Notes: generated from the letters alone by a model not told the origin. A DNA stretch of 6,331 nt from an uncultured Roseburia sp. (GCA_910577925.1 CAJTOI010000050.1:1-6331); one strand, 5' to 3'. Shown: positions 1-5,066, counted from the first letter of the stretch. Made by a program: numbers and translations.

Positions 1-253
1 GCTGCTCCGGGAAAGCGGGAAGCTGATCTTCTCCGTAAGGAACCCCGTGGTGGAGGAAGTGCAGGTCGTAGAAGGCACAGGCCTGTCGAACGTGAAGGCC
101 GTGGCGGACAAATACGGGGTGAATGCGAAAGGAGCGGTTTCTTATCAGCAGATACAGTCTGACCTGGCGGCAGGAACAAAAGCACCGTCTTTGGGCGGGC
201 TCTGGACGGGAGAGGAGTCATATGATTGGAGGAAATATGTAAGTGAGCATTAA
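1..253 (+). CDS. C-terminal end of a GHKL-type sensor histidine kinase, partial and probably frameshifted
   Basis: The frame is open from position 2 and the gene begins outside the window. The readable part has an N-P strand followed by a GTGLSNVKAVADKYG stretch, which matches the glycine-rich G2 box and following helix of GHKL/HATPase_c ATP-binding domains, as in AgrC/LytS-like kinases. In this frame the protein then reads on to TAA at 251-253 with a tail (about residues 40-83) that does not look like a kinase end. If one more G were present in the GGGG run at 116-119, the frame would read KYGGECERSGFLSADTV and stop at TGA 160-162. GGECE directly after KY is typical of GHKL ends. I therefore suspect a one-base loss or sequencing error, though a genuine altered tail is possible. 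The last 11 bases overlap the next gene. The assignment rests on one motif. Confidence 0.6.
   Translation, partial: LLRESGKLIFSVRNPVVEEVQVVEGTGLSNVKAVADKYGVNAKGAVSYQQIQSDLAAGTKAPSLGGLWTGEESYDWRKYVSEH
228..233 (+). promoter_or_regulatory. Ribosome binding site deciding the GTG start at 243
   Basis: GGAGGA lies 9 bases before GTG 243. The nearer ATG at 237 is followed at once by TAA (240-242), so it can only encode one residue. TAA 240-242 is also in frame with GTG 243, so the downstream gene cannot begin further upstream. Confidence 0.6.
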
Positions 254-722
254 AAGCAGATACAGTCATGAGATTTTAGACAGGATATTCCGCTATTTTA
301 TGAGGATAGTTTTACACTTGCAAAGTAGCGGTATTGAGAAACTGCCATTAGAAAATAATTTTGAAGAACCCTTAAAATCTTTTATAGACATTGCAGTTGG
401 CCTGATTATTGATGGACAGCCGCCTGTAATAGCAAGCCTGATCTTGGACGCAGAATATGACATCATATTAAGCACAGGTGCAGTCAGCGTAAAAACAGCC
501 ATGAGCCTGCGGCTTATAAAGGAACTATCATGGCATATCCATTATGATGAAGACTATTATAGTTATCTGCTGTCTACAGATAATTTGTGGGGGAATGAAG
601 TTTTTGAGTATGCTTCCCGGACATTTTATCCGAATCTTCCAGAAGAGATAAAGGAAAAGTATAAAATTCATGATTTGATAAAGTATATGCCGAAAGAAGC
701 ATTCAGATTGGATGATTATTGA
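243..722 (+). CDS. Hypothetical 159-residue protein, no recognised family
   Basis: This complete frame starts at GTG with a good ribosome binding site and ends with TGA. I recognise no family. The protein has no signal peptide and no clear membrane helix. It is rich in charged and aromatic residues, especially near the C-terminus (YDEDYYSYLL around residue 100, then EEIKEKYKIHDL). That suggests a soluble, mostly helical cytoplasmic protein. A segment near residues 48-72 (FIDIAVGLIIDGQPPVIASLIL) is hydrophobic but interrupted by DGQPP, so it is more likely a buried helix-turn-helix than a membrane span. The DNA is visibly more AT-rich than the kinase fragment before it, suggesting a different origin. 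It overlaps the upstream open frame by 11 bases. An immunity-protein or regulatory role would be a guess from size and position only. Confidence 0.7.
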   Translation: MSIKSRYSHEILDRIFRYFMRIVLHLQSSGIEKLPLENNFEEPLKSFIDIAVGLIIDGQPPVIASLILDAEYDIILSTGAVSVKTAMSLRLIKELSWHIHYDEDYYSYLLSTDNLWGNEVFEYASRTFYPNLPEEIKEKYKIHDLIKYMPKEAFRLDDY

Positions 723-1047
723 ATGGAACGCATTTCCGTCAGACGTATATCCCCAATATTGCACAGAGAACGGGCAGGGCAGGCATTTCCCCAAGAACAT
801 GGCCCCGCAGTCGGAGAACCCAAGCAGGTAGGCGAGCATCCCAAACCAGGATCAATACCTCTGTTTTGGCGGGATAGCAAGTGGAAAAAGAAAAAAGCCG
901 GGAAACCATTTTGTAGCGTCCGACATTTTCTGAGAATATATTCGCATGGGGTACTGCCATAACGGGATAGGCGGTCAGTTTGCTGATGCAAACGCAGAGG
1001 GGACTGCCCCTCTGACTACGGGTAAAACCGGGAAAGGGGGATGCTTG
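723..1047 (+). other. Gene-free stretch upstream of the holin-like toxin
   Basis: Several frames on both strands stay open here because the DNA is fairly GC-rich, but none has a ribosome binding site or a recognisable product. The ATG at 723 abuts the previous stop with no Shine-Dalgarno sequence. Visible structure includes a 10-bp perfect palindrome GAATATATTC (934-943) that contains a possible -10 (TATATT, 937-942), and an 8-bp hairpin at 995-1014. It may be the untranslated leader of the toxin transcript, but no convincing promoter was found. Confidence 0.4.
995..1014 (+). promoter_or_regulatory. Hairpin in the toxin leader
   Basis: CAGAGGGG and CCCCTCTG form a perfect 8-bp stem with a 4-base ACTG loop, ending 33 bases before the toxin start codon. 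The CCCCT arm (1007-1011) could instead pair with AGGGG (1035-1039), which is the toxin ribosome binding site. An either/or structure controlling translation is therefore possible. The alternative pairing is only 5 bp and would be the weaker fold. Confidence 0.4.
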
Positions 1048-1140
1048 ATGAGTGACTATGAACTGCTGACGGTTGTCCTGATGATTCTTGGAATCATCGT
1101 ATCAATCCTGATTGCTTACATAAATCACACAAAAAAGTAA
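1048..1140 (+). CDS. Putative holin-like small toxin (Hol_Tox type), 30 residues
   Basis: This frame encodes a 30-residue peptide beginning MSDYELLTVV and ending INHTKK. It has a short acidic start, one hydrophobic membrane helix (about residues 6-26) and a basic tail. That is the layout and size of the 'putative holin-like toxin' family (Hol_Tox, related in form to TxpA-type toxins), common in Firmicutes, which inserts in and damages the cell membrane when overproduced. The start is chosen because AAAGGGGG (1033-1040) sits 7 bases before ATG 1048. A longer in-frame start at 946 has no such site and adds a non-conserved extension. The stop codon lies inside the left arm of the terminator repeat, and a strong promoter faces the gene from downstream, which fits a type I toxin held down by antisense RNA. 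The family call is from overall pattern, not alignment. Confidence 0.72.
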   Translation: MSDYELLTVVLMILGIIVSILIAYINHTKK

Positions 1141-1175
1141 CCGCCCTTTTGACCGAGGATCGCGGTTACTTTTTT
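1131..1175. terminator. Bidirectional intrinsic terminator shared by toxin mRNA and antisense RNA
   Basis: AAAAAAGTAACCGC (1131-1144) and GCGGTTACTTTTTT (1162-1175) are perfect 14-bp inverted copies around a 17-base loop. Because the arms begin with A6 and end with T6, the RNA from either strand would be a GC-bearing stem followed by a U run, so it can stop transcription in both directions. The toxin stop codon is at 1138-1140, inside the left arm. Confidence 0.8.
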
Positions 1176-1225
1176 GGTAACTAATTTCTAAGGACTGACC
1201 GTCTATCGGCAGTATTCCCTTTTGT
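1131..1225 (-). ncRNA. Predicted antisense RNA (antitoxin) to the holin-like toxin
   Basis: A near-ideal promoter at 1232-1260 on the minus strand should start an RNA near 1225, running toward the toxin gene and ending at the shared terminator, about 95 nt in all. It would be complementary to the last codons and 3' untranslated part of the toxin mRNA (about 1131-1175). This is the 3'-overlap arrangement known for txpA/RatA-type systems, where pairing leads to degradation or silencing of the toxin message. Within the RNA, 1194-1213 can form a second hairpin (ACTG+CCG / CGG+CAGT with one bulged base). No open frame with a ribosome binding site lies in it. The start point and length are inferred. 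Confidence 0.6.
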
Positions 1226-1231
1226 GCTTTT

Positions 1232-1260
1232 ATTGTAGCAGATTCCCCCGCATCTGTCAA
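1232..1260 (-). promoter_or_regulatory. Consensus sigma-A promoter for the antisense RNA
   Basis: On the minus strand the sequence reads TTGACA (1260-1255), exactly 17 bases, then TACAAT (1237-1232). The -35 is a perfect match to consensus and the -10 matches five of six positions. Such a strong promoter facing a small toxin gene is expected for an antitoxin RNA that must outnumber its target. Confidence 0.8.
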
Positions 1261-1275
1261 ACGCTGCGGAGCGTT
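1260..1275. repeat. Short inverted repeat beside the antisense promoter
   Basis: AACGCT and AGCGTT form a 6-bp stem around GCGG, immediately upstream of the antisense -35 box and sharing its first base. It could be an operator or simply a small hairpin. No T-run follows it, so it is not an obvious terminator. Confidence 0.35.
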
Positions 1276-1287
1276 CCGCTGAAATCA

Positions 1288-1311
1288 TTTTATGCCGGAT
1301 TCCGCATAAAA
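1288..1311. repeat. Perfect 8-bp inverted repeat
   Basis: TTTTATGC (1288-1295) and GCATAAAA (1304-1311) face each other across an 8-base loop, CGGATTCC. On the minus strand it lies upstream of the antisense promoter. The stem has T/A-rich ends like a short bidirectional terminator but only two G-C pairs, so function is uncertain. Confidence 0.4.
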
Positions 1312-1323
1312 GCAAGGGGATTT

Positions 1324-1352
1324 TGTCGAATCCCGTTTGTCGAATGTCGAAT
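1324..1352. repeat. Three direct copies of TGTCGAAT
   Basis: TGTCGAAT occurs at 1324-1331, 1338-1345 and 1345-1352, spaced 14 and then 7 bases, so all copies are in register on a 7-base grid. Regular spacing of an octamer in non-coding DNA suggests a protein-binding array or slippage. No function can be assigned. Confidence 0.5.
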
Positions 1353-1353
1353 T

Positions 1354-1384
1354 GGGTGGGGTAAATGGGGTAAAGAGGGGTAAA
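1354..1384 (+). repeat. GGGGTAAA triplet repeat with G-quadruplex potential
   Basis: GGGGTAAA occurs at 1358-1365, 1367-1374 and 1377-1384, preceded by GGG at 1354-1356. Four runs of at least three G within 27 bases with loops of 7 bases or fewer satisfy the usual G-quadruplex pattern on the plus strand. The tract lies directly after the TGTCGAAT copies. Confidence 0.55.
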
Positions 1385-1560
1385 AGTCATCAGAATCTAA
1401 CAGCGGCACAGGCGGCGATTGCAGACAAATAAAAAGTTTTGAATCCGAGTAAGCGTATCATTAGGAGTAGTGGTACGCTTATTCTTTGTGAAGCGTAGAA
1501 AACATATTACCGGATTGAAGTAGCGCGTTTGCGTGATTTCGTTAGGAACATTTTATTAAA
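1385..1560. other. Intergenic stretch between the toxin region and the repressor operon
   Basis: No gene is supported here. A short plus-strand frame ends at TAA 1430-1432 after reading NLTAAQAAIADK. That could be the tail of a decayed gene, but it has no start and no recognisable body. A long hairpin lies at 1448-1483. The heptamer AAGCGTA occurs at 1451-1457 and 1491-1497, and inverted at 1474-1480. Confidence 0.4.
1448..1483. terminator. Long hairpin, possible terminator or element boundary
   Basis: Bases 1448-1462 can pair with 1469-1483 over 15 positions, including three G-T wobbles, around a 6-base loop. The outer ten pairs (AGTAAGCGTA with TACGCTTATT) are the strongest. The bases after it are only moderately T-rich, so it would be a weak terminator for rightward transcription. 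It separates the toxin region from the repressor operon. Confidence 0.4.
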
Positions 1561-1574
1561 ACTACTGCGGTAGT
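1561..1574. promoter_or_regulatory. Palindrome next to the repressor-operon -35 box, candidate operator
   Basis: ACTAC-TGCG-GTAGT is a 5-bp perfect inverted repeat ending one base before the -35 hexamer. Its arms resemble the ACTACA/TGTAGT half-sites further downstream but lack the outer A/T. It may be an upstream operator for the BlaI-type repressor. Confidence 0.4.
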
Positions 1575-1575
1575 G

Positions 1576-1604
1576 TTGACACCCTTCTCTGAATGTAGTA
1601 CTAT
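1576..1604 (+). promoter_or_regulatory. Promoter of the BlaI/M56 operon
   Basis: TTGACA (1576-1581) is a perfect -35. It is followed by a 17-base spacer and TACTAT (1599-1604), a four-of-six -10. Transcription should begin near 1611, about 40 bases before the repressor start codon. The -10 lies within the candidate operator sites, so a bound repressor would block RNA polymerase. Confidence 0.75.
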
Positions 1605-1627
1605 GTAGATAAACATAAACGACTACA
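1594..1627. promoter_or_regulatory. Candidate BlaI-type operator half-sites
   Basis: TGTAGT at 1594-1599, TGTAG at 1604-1608 and the inverted ACTACA at 1622-1627 (inside GACTACAGTC) surround the -10 and the transcription start. BlaI/MecI operators are dyads built from TACA/TGTA-type half-sites (ACTACA/TGTAGT). Here the spacing is irregular, so which halves pair is unclear. Location and motif support autoregulation by the adjacent repressor. Confidence 0.55.
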
Positions 1628-1650
1628 GTCTTATAGGGAAGGAGGACAAA

Positions 1651-2010
1651 ATGGATGTAAAACTTTTTGATTCGGAACTGAAGGTAATGTGTGTGCTTTG
1701 GCGGGAGGGGGATACCACGGCAAAACACATATCGGATGTTCTGAAAGAGGAAATCGGGTGGAATATGAACACCACATATACACTGATTAAAAGGTGTATT
1801 AAAAAGGGGGCGATAGAGCGTTCCGAACCGAATTTTATGTGTCATGCCGTTGTTTTGAAAGAGGAGGTGCAGGAAGCGGAGACAAAAGAGCTGATTGACA
1901 AAATTTATGACGGTTCTGTCGACAAACTGTTTGCTGCGTTGCTGGGGAGAAGACAGCTTTCCGCTGAACAGATAGAAAAGCTGCGGCAGATTGTAGCCGA
2001 TATGGAGTGA
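1651..2010 (+). CDS. BlaI/MecI/CopY-family transcriptional repressor
   Basis: This 119-residue protein has the Penicillinase_R winged-helix layout. An N-terminal helix (LFDSELKVMCVLWREG, residues 5-20) is followed by a helix-turn-helix in which GDTTAKHISDVL (20-31) leads to the recognition helix WNMNTTYTLIKRCIKKGAIE (37-56). A wing follows (about 57-70), then a C-terminal dimerisation region with LIDKIYDGSVDKLFAALL and LSAEQIEKLRQIV. Length is typical of the family. It starts at ATG after AAGGAGGA (1639-1646). By family knowledge it binds as a dimer to its own promoter and is inactivated by proteolysis triggered by the partner membrane peptidase, whose gene follows within about 10 bases. I cannot name blaI or mecI specifically, because no beta-lactamase or mecA gene is present and the partner lacks a beta-lactam sensor. 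A copper-responsive CopY role is unlikely: the C-terminal CxC metal motifs are absent. Confidence 0.9.
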   Translation: MDVKLFDSELKVMCVLWREGDTTAKHISDVLKEEIGWNMNTTYTLIKRCIKKGAIERSEPNFMCHAVVLKEEVQEAETKELIDKIYDGSVDKLFAALLGRRQLSAEQIEKLRQIVADME

Positions 2011-2020
2011 GGTGGTGCTT

Positions 2021-3415
2021 GTGAGTTTACTACAACGAAGCGTTTCCGGAGCGATTTTTATTATTGCGATTGTGGTAATTCGGGCAATTGCAATTAATAA
2101 GCTGCCGAAGCGTACATTTACGGTTTTATGGGCACTTGCCCTTTTCCGGCTGCTGGTACCGTTTTCTATACCGTCAATATTCAGCGTGCATACGCTTATC
2201 CGGCACGGAAGCTTTGGCATGGCATATTCCGGAACAAAGACAGATCATATCATTTCCGATATATTACAGACGCATTTTGCCTCAGTAGAGGGAACGGAGA
2301 TGCAGCAGGCGTACAACAGGGCATTTGCTTTTGACGGATCTTTTATCTGGTGTATCGGAATGATAATTTTTGCAGTATACTTTGGCATTTCTTATCTGAG
2401 ATTTCGGGGAGAATTTCGAACGGCATTGCCCGTGTGTAATGAGTATGTAAAACAATGGCTGAGAGAACACCCGCTAAAGCGTCCGCTTTCCATAAGACAG
2501 TCGGACAGGGTATTTGCACCATTGACGTACGGCATTTTTCATCCGGTTATCTTAATGCCGTCAAACACAGACTGGGAAAACACAAAACAGCTTAAATTTA
2601 TTTTTATGCATGAATATGTGCATGTCTGCCGTTTTGATACGGCGATGAAACTGATAATGACGGCGGCACTCTGTATTCACTGGTTCAATCCTGCCGTGTT
2701 CGTGATGTATATTCTGTTTAGCCGTGACATGGAATTGGCCTGTGATGAATGTGTGGTTCGGCAATTTGGTGAAACATCGAGATCAGCCTATGCGTTAATG
2801 CTGATTGACATGGAAGCAGAGAAAAGCAAATTGTTTCCGCTAAGTAGCAATTTCAGTAAAAATGCGGTTGAAGAAAGGATTATAGCCATTATGAAAAATA
2901 AAAAAACAAATGTTGTTACAATGATAGTGGCATGTTTTATTGTAATAGGCGCAGCAGGGATTTTTGCCACGTCGGAAGCGGCATCCGTCGATCATAAGGA
3001 AACAGTGAGTGAGGGACTGCCGCAGGAGGAATCTCAAAGCGAGGGGAATACGGAGGATTCGGAAACCGTTGCTAATAGAGGGCAGAGGATACTCGATGCT
3101 TATGAAGAACATGGATTACATTATGACAAATCAAAAGGAGCTTATTTTTATGACGGAAAACGGGTGAGACAGCTTTATGACAATCGGGGAGTAGATGCGG
3201 ATTTGCTGGTAGAAGGAAGCAGCAGTGGACGGAGTTGGACGGTCTCAAGCAGTTGGGATCCGGAGGGTGAGATAGACGTGTATTCGGTCAGAGATTTTGA
3301 CGAGACAGATGAAACCGGATATGCGAAATTGGAAGGTTTCCGCGTCGCGACACGGGAGGAATTTGTGGCTAATGCGCAGAGACACACATATTCATATCAG
3401 GAAGTTAAGAAATAG
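2021..3415 (+). CDS. M56-family (BlaR1-like) membrane metallopeptidase without a penicillin-binding domain
   Basis: Membrane helices lie near residues 8-25, 33-50, 108-124, 210-232 and 298-316. The zinc-protease motif HEYVH is at 197-201, facing the cytoplasm by family topology, with ELACDE (238-243) supplying the third ligand region. PLTYGIFHPVILMP (167-180) is the conserved strand before the active site. Known M56 partners of BlaI cleave the repressor after an outside signal. In BlaR1 that signal is read by a penicillin-binding domain of about 250 residues. Here only about 145 residues follow the last helix: an acidic, Ser/Glu-rich linker and a small domain with GAYFYDGKRV and YSVRDFDE. No SxxK or KTG site is visible. 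So beta-lactam sensing is unlikely and the ligand is unknown. I prefer GTG 2021, giving MSLLQRSVSGA like relatives, with GAGGTGG five bases before it. GTG 2012 or 2015 would add three or two residues. It is translationally coupled to the repressor. Confidence 0.88.
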   Translation: MSLLQRSVSGAIFIIAIVVIRAIAINKLPKRTFTVLWALALFRLLVPFSIPSIFSVHTLIRHGSFGMAYSGTKTDHIISDILQTHFASVEGTEMQQAYNRAFAFDGSFIWCIGMIIFAVYFGISYLRFRGEFRTALPVCNEYVKQWLREHPLKRPLSIRQSDRVFAPLTYGIFHPVILMPSNTDWENTKQLKFIFMHEYVHVCRFDTAMKLIMTAALCIHWFNPAVFVMYILFSRDMELACDECVVRQFGETSRSAYALMLIDMEAEKSKLFPLSSNFSKNAVEERIIAIMKNKKTNVVTMIVACFIVIGAAGIFATSEAASVDHKETVSEGLPQEESQSEGNTEDSETVANRGQRILDAYEEHGLHYDKSKGAYFYDGKRVRQLYDNRGVDADLLVEGSSSGRSWTVSSSWDPEGEIDVYSVRDFDETDETGYAKLEGFRVATREEFVANAQRHTYSYQEVKK

Positions 3416-3456
3416 AGAGTAGGGATTTTAATTTAAGTATCGGAAAGGACAGCAGG
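3416..3456 (+). other. Short gap before the oxidoreductase
   Basis: These 41 bases hold a Shine-Dalgarno stretch GGAAAGGA (3442-3449) seven bases before ATG 3457. They show no terminator and no clear promoter. Read-through from the M56 gene is therefore the simplest source of oxidoreductase mRNA. Confidence 0.4.
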
Positions 3457-4452
3457 ATGGAGAAAAACGAAATCCGCTTTGCGACAGTCGGAACAAGCGG
3501 GATTACAGAACAATTTTTAGAAGAGGCGGCGAATAACAGCGAATTTCGACTGCGGGCGGTGTATTCGAGAGACCGGGAACGGGCGGAGCGATTCGCGCGG
3601 CAGCAGGGCGCGGATGTGTATTATGACGATCTGGATGCGATGGCAGAGGATCCGGAGATTGACGCGGTGTATATTGCGAGTCCCAATGCGCTGCACTGCG
3701 CGCAGACAATGAAGTTCATAGCGGCCGGAAAGCACGTGTTGTGTGAAAAGCCGCTGTGCTCGAATCTTTCTGAGGCGCGGCGGATGTTTGAGGCGGCAGA
3801 GCAATCAAATGTGATACTGATGGAGGCGATGCGCTCGCTGCATGATCCGGGATTTGGCGTGTTAAGAGAAGAAATAAAAAAGATAGGAAAAATCAGGCGC
3901 GCTTCTTTCCGGTACTGCCAGTATTCAAGCAGGTACGATGCCTTTAAGGCGGGGAAGAGACAGAATATTTTTGATCCCGGGTGTTCCGCCGGCGCATTGA
4001 TGGATATCGGCGTCTACTGTGTGGAGCCGCTGGCGGCATTGTTCGGCGAACCGAAATCTTTACAGGCGGTTTCCGTCATGTTAGACGGCGGAATCGACGG
4101 TGCGGGGACCGTGCTTGCGGATTATGGGGATATGACGGCGGAGCTTATTTATTCCAAAATAACGGAATCACATCTTCCGAGCGAGGTGCAGGGAGAGGCG
4201 GGAGTATTGCTGATCGACGAAATCGCCTGTCCGGAAAAAATAGAAATCAGATACAACGACGGGCGGACGAAACGGTTTGATACGGGCCCCGGCGGCAATA
4301 ATATGCGGTATGAACTGCAGGGATTTACGGATGCGGTGTCGGGCAGGAAACACATCGAAGAATACCGCCGGATCTCAATGCTGTCCATAAAGCTGATGGA
4401 TCGGGTGCGGGAGATCTGCGGCATTCGGTTTCCTGCCGATGAATCGGTATAA
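3457..4452 (+). CDS. Gfo/Idh/MocA-family NAD(P)-dependent oxidoreductase
   Basis: This 331-residue protein has the normal length and two-domain plan of the family. The N-terminal Rossmann domain (about 1-125) opens with IRFATVGTSGI (6-16), a dinucleotide-binding loop. AVYSRDRERAERFA is the second strand, DAVYIASPNALH (69-80) follows, and HVLCEKPLC (93-101) holds the signature E-K-P whose lysine is catalytic in relatives. The C-terminal domain has FDPGCSAGALMDIGVYCVEPL (172-192), with the usual D-x-G-x-Y (D183, Y187). Such enzymes oxidise or reduce sugars, inositols or similar polyols in the cytoplasm. The substrate cannot be read from the sequence. The DNA is more GC-rich than the M56 gene just before it, so the two may have different histories despite shared strand and close spacing. 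No transporter or sugar kinase is nearby to suggest a pathway. Confidence 0.92.
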   Translation: MEKNEIRFATVGTSGITEQFLEEAANNSEFRLRAVYSRDRERAERFARQQGADVYYDDLDAMAEDPEIDAVYIASPNALHCAQTMKFIAAGKHVLCEKPLCSNLSEARRMFEAAEQSNVILMEAMRSLHDPGFGVLREEIKKIGKIRRASFRYCQYSSRYDAFKAGKRQNIFDPGCSAGALMDIGVYCVEPLAALFGEPKSLQAVSVMLDGGIDGAGTVLADYGDMTAELIYSKITESHLPSEVQGEAGVLLIDEIACPEKIEIRYNDGRTKRFDTGPGGNNMRYELQGFTDAVSGRKHIEEYRRISMLSIKLMDRVREICGIRFPADESV

Positions 4453-4481
4453 TTACAGGAGCGATTTATAAGCCAAAACCG

Positions 4482-5066
4482 TTATTCCGACCGGATCATG
4501 TCAATTCCGAGCTGCAGTGTCTGGGCATCAATCGCGCCTTTTGCCTGGGCAACGACATAGCCGTCGGCATCAATGAAATAGGTGGTCGGCAGCGAATATA
4601 CGCCGTAAGTCACGGCGGCGTCGGATGCGGTATCATACAGCACCGGGAATGTATATCCGTGTTCGGCAATGAAATCGGCTGCAATTTCAACGGTTTCCCG
4701 CGAGCCGTCTGTCATATTGATCATCAGGAAATGGATATCCTCACCGAGCTCCAGATATTTCTCATGGAAGTCCGGCATTTCCTTCTGGCAGGGGCCGCAC
4801 CAGCTTGCCCAGAAATTCAGCACAACAGGTTTTCCGAAATAATCGGACAGGTTCACTTCGTTGCCCTCCGCATCGCAGACGGTAAAGTCCAAAGCCTGTG
4901 TTTTCTGCCGGGTATCGTCCGTTTCGGTGCCGGTTCCCTGTGATTCGTGCACGGCGAGCCGATCCGGAGTGAGCTGCTGACCCAGCCGGTTGTACAGCGC
5001 GGATGCTCCTCCGAGGAGCACGACAAATATCAGTATGAGAAACAAAAGTATTTTCTTATCTTTCAT
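4482..5066 (-). CDS. TlpA/ResA-like membrane-anchored thioredoxin (redoxin family)
   Basis: The 194-residue product starts with KDKK and a single hydrophobic helix (about residues 6-25), which would anchor it with the body outside the membrane. No lipobox cysteine is seen. After a polar linker, a thioredoxin fold begins near residue 58. VVLNFWASWCGPC (81-93) carries the redox pair C90/C93, and SLPTTYFID (158-166) carries the cis-proline. An extra cysteine sits at 64. Related proteins keep extracytoplasmic thiols reduced, for example for cytochrome c heme attachment (ResA), spore coat or virulence proteins. The start at ATG 5066 follows AAGGAGG four bases upstream, inside the gap after the CcdA-like gene. 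That gene presumably supplies its electrons. No cytochrome c or maturation gene is visible, so the final target is unknown. Confidence 0.92.
   Translation of the reverse strand: MKDKKILLFLILIFVVLLGGASALYNRLGQQLTPDRLAVHESQGTGTETDDTRQKTQALDFTVCDAEGNEVNLSDYFGKPVVLNFWASWCGPCQKEMPDFHEKYLELGEDIHFLMINMTDGSRETVEIAADFIAEHGYTFPVLYDTASDAAVTYGVYSLPTTYFIDADGYVVAQAKGAIDAQTLQLGIDMIRSE

Noticed and set aside
739..960. Minus-strand 73-residue open frame beginning MAVPHANIF
   Set aside because: It looks somewhat protein-like, but has no ribosome binding site before its ATG and ends without a recognisable domain. It could be a remnant, but support is too thin.
723..962. Plus-strand 79-residue open frame starting right after the previous stop
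   Set aside because: There is no ribosome binding site, composition is unlike a folded protein, and other frames on both strands are open here too.
946..1047. Longer N-terminus for the holin-like toxin from ATG 946
   Set aside because: There is no ribosome site at 946, the extension is glycine-rich and contains the hairpin, and ATG 1048 has a strong site and gives the usual family length.
1324..1384. CRISPR array
   Set aside because: The repeats are only 8 bases, with gaps of a few bases and no unique spacers of 25-40 bases.
1181..1390. Minus-strand 69-residue open frame
   Set aside because: It contains the consensus antisense promoter and the G-rich and TGTCGAAT repeats, and has no ribosome site. 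It is regulatory DNA, not coding.
1507..2220. Minus-strand 237-residue open frame
   Set aside because: It lies opposite the clear BlaI-type repressor and the start of the M56 gene, covers their promoter, and shows no domain.
1651..3415. Beta-lactam resistance operon (blaI-blaR1 or mecI-mecR1)
   Set aside because: The sensor lacks a penicillin-binding domain and no beta-lactamase or mecA-type gene is present in the window.
4453..4481. Terminator between the convergent oxidoreductase and thioredoxin genes
   Set aside because: No stable stem with a T-run could be found in the 29 bases, so none is reported.
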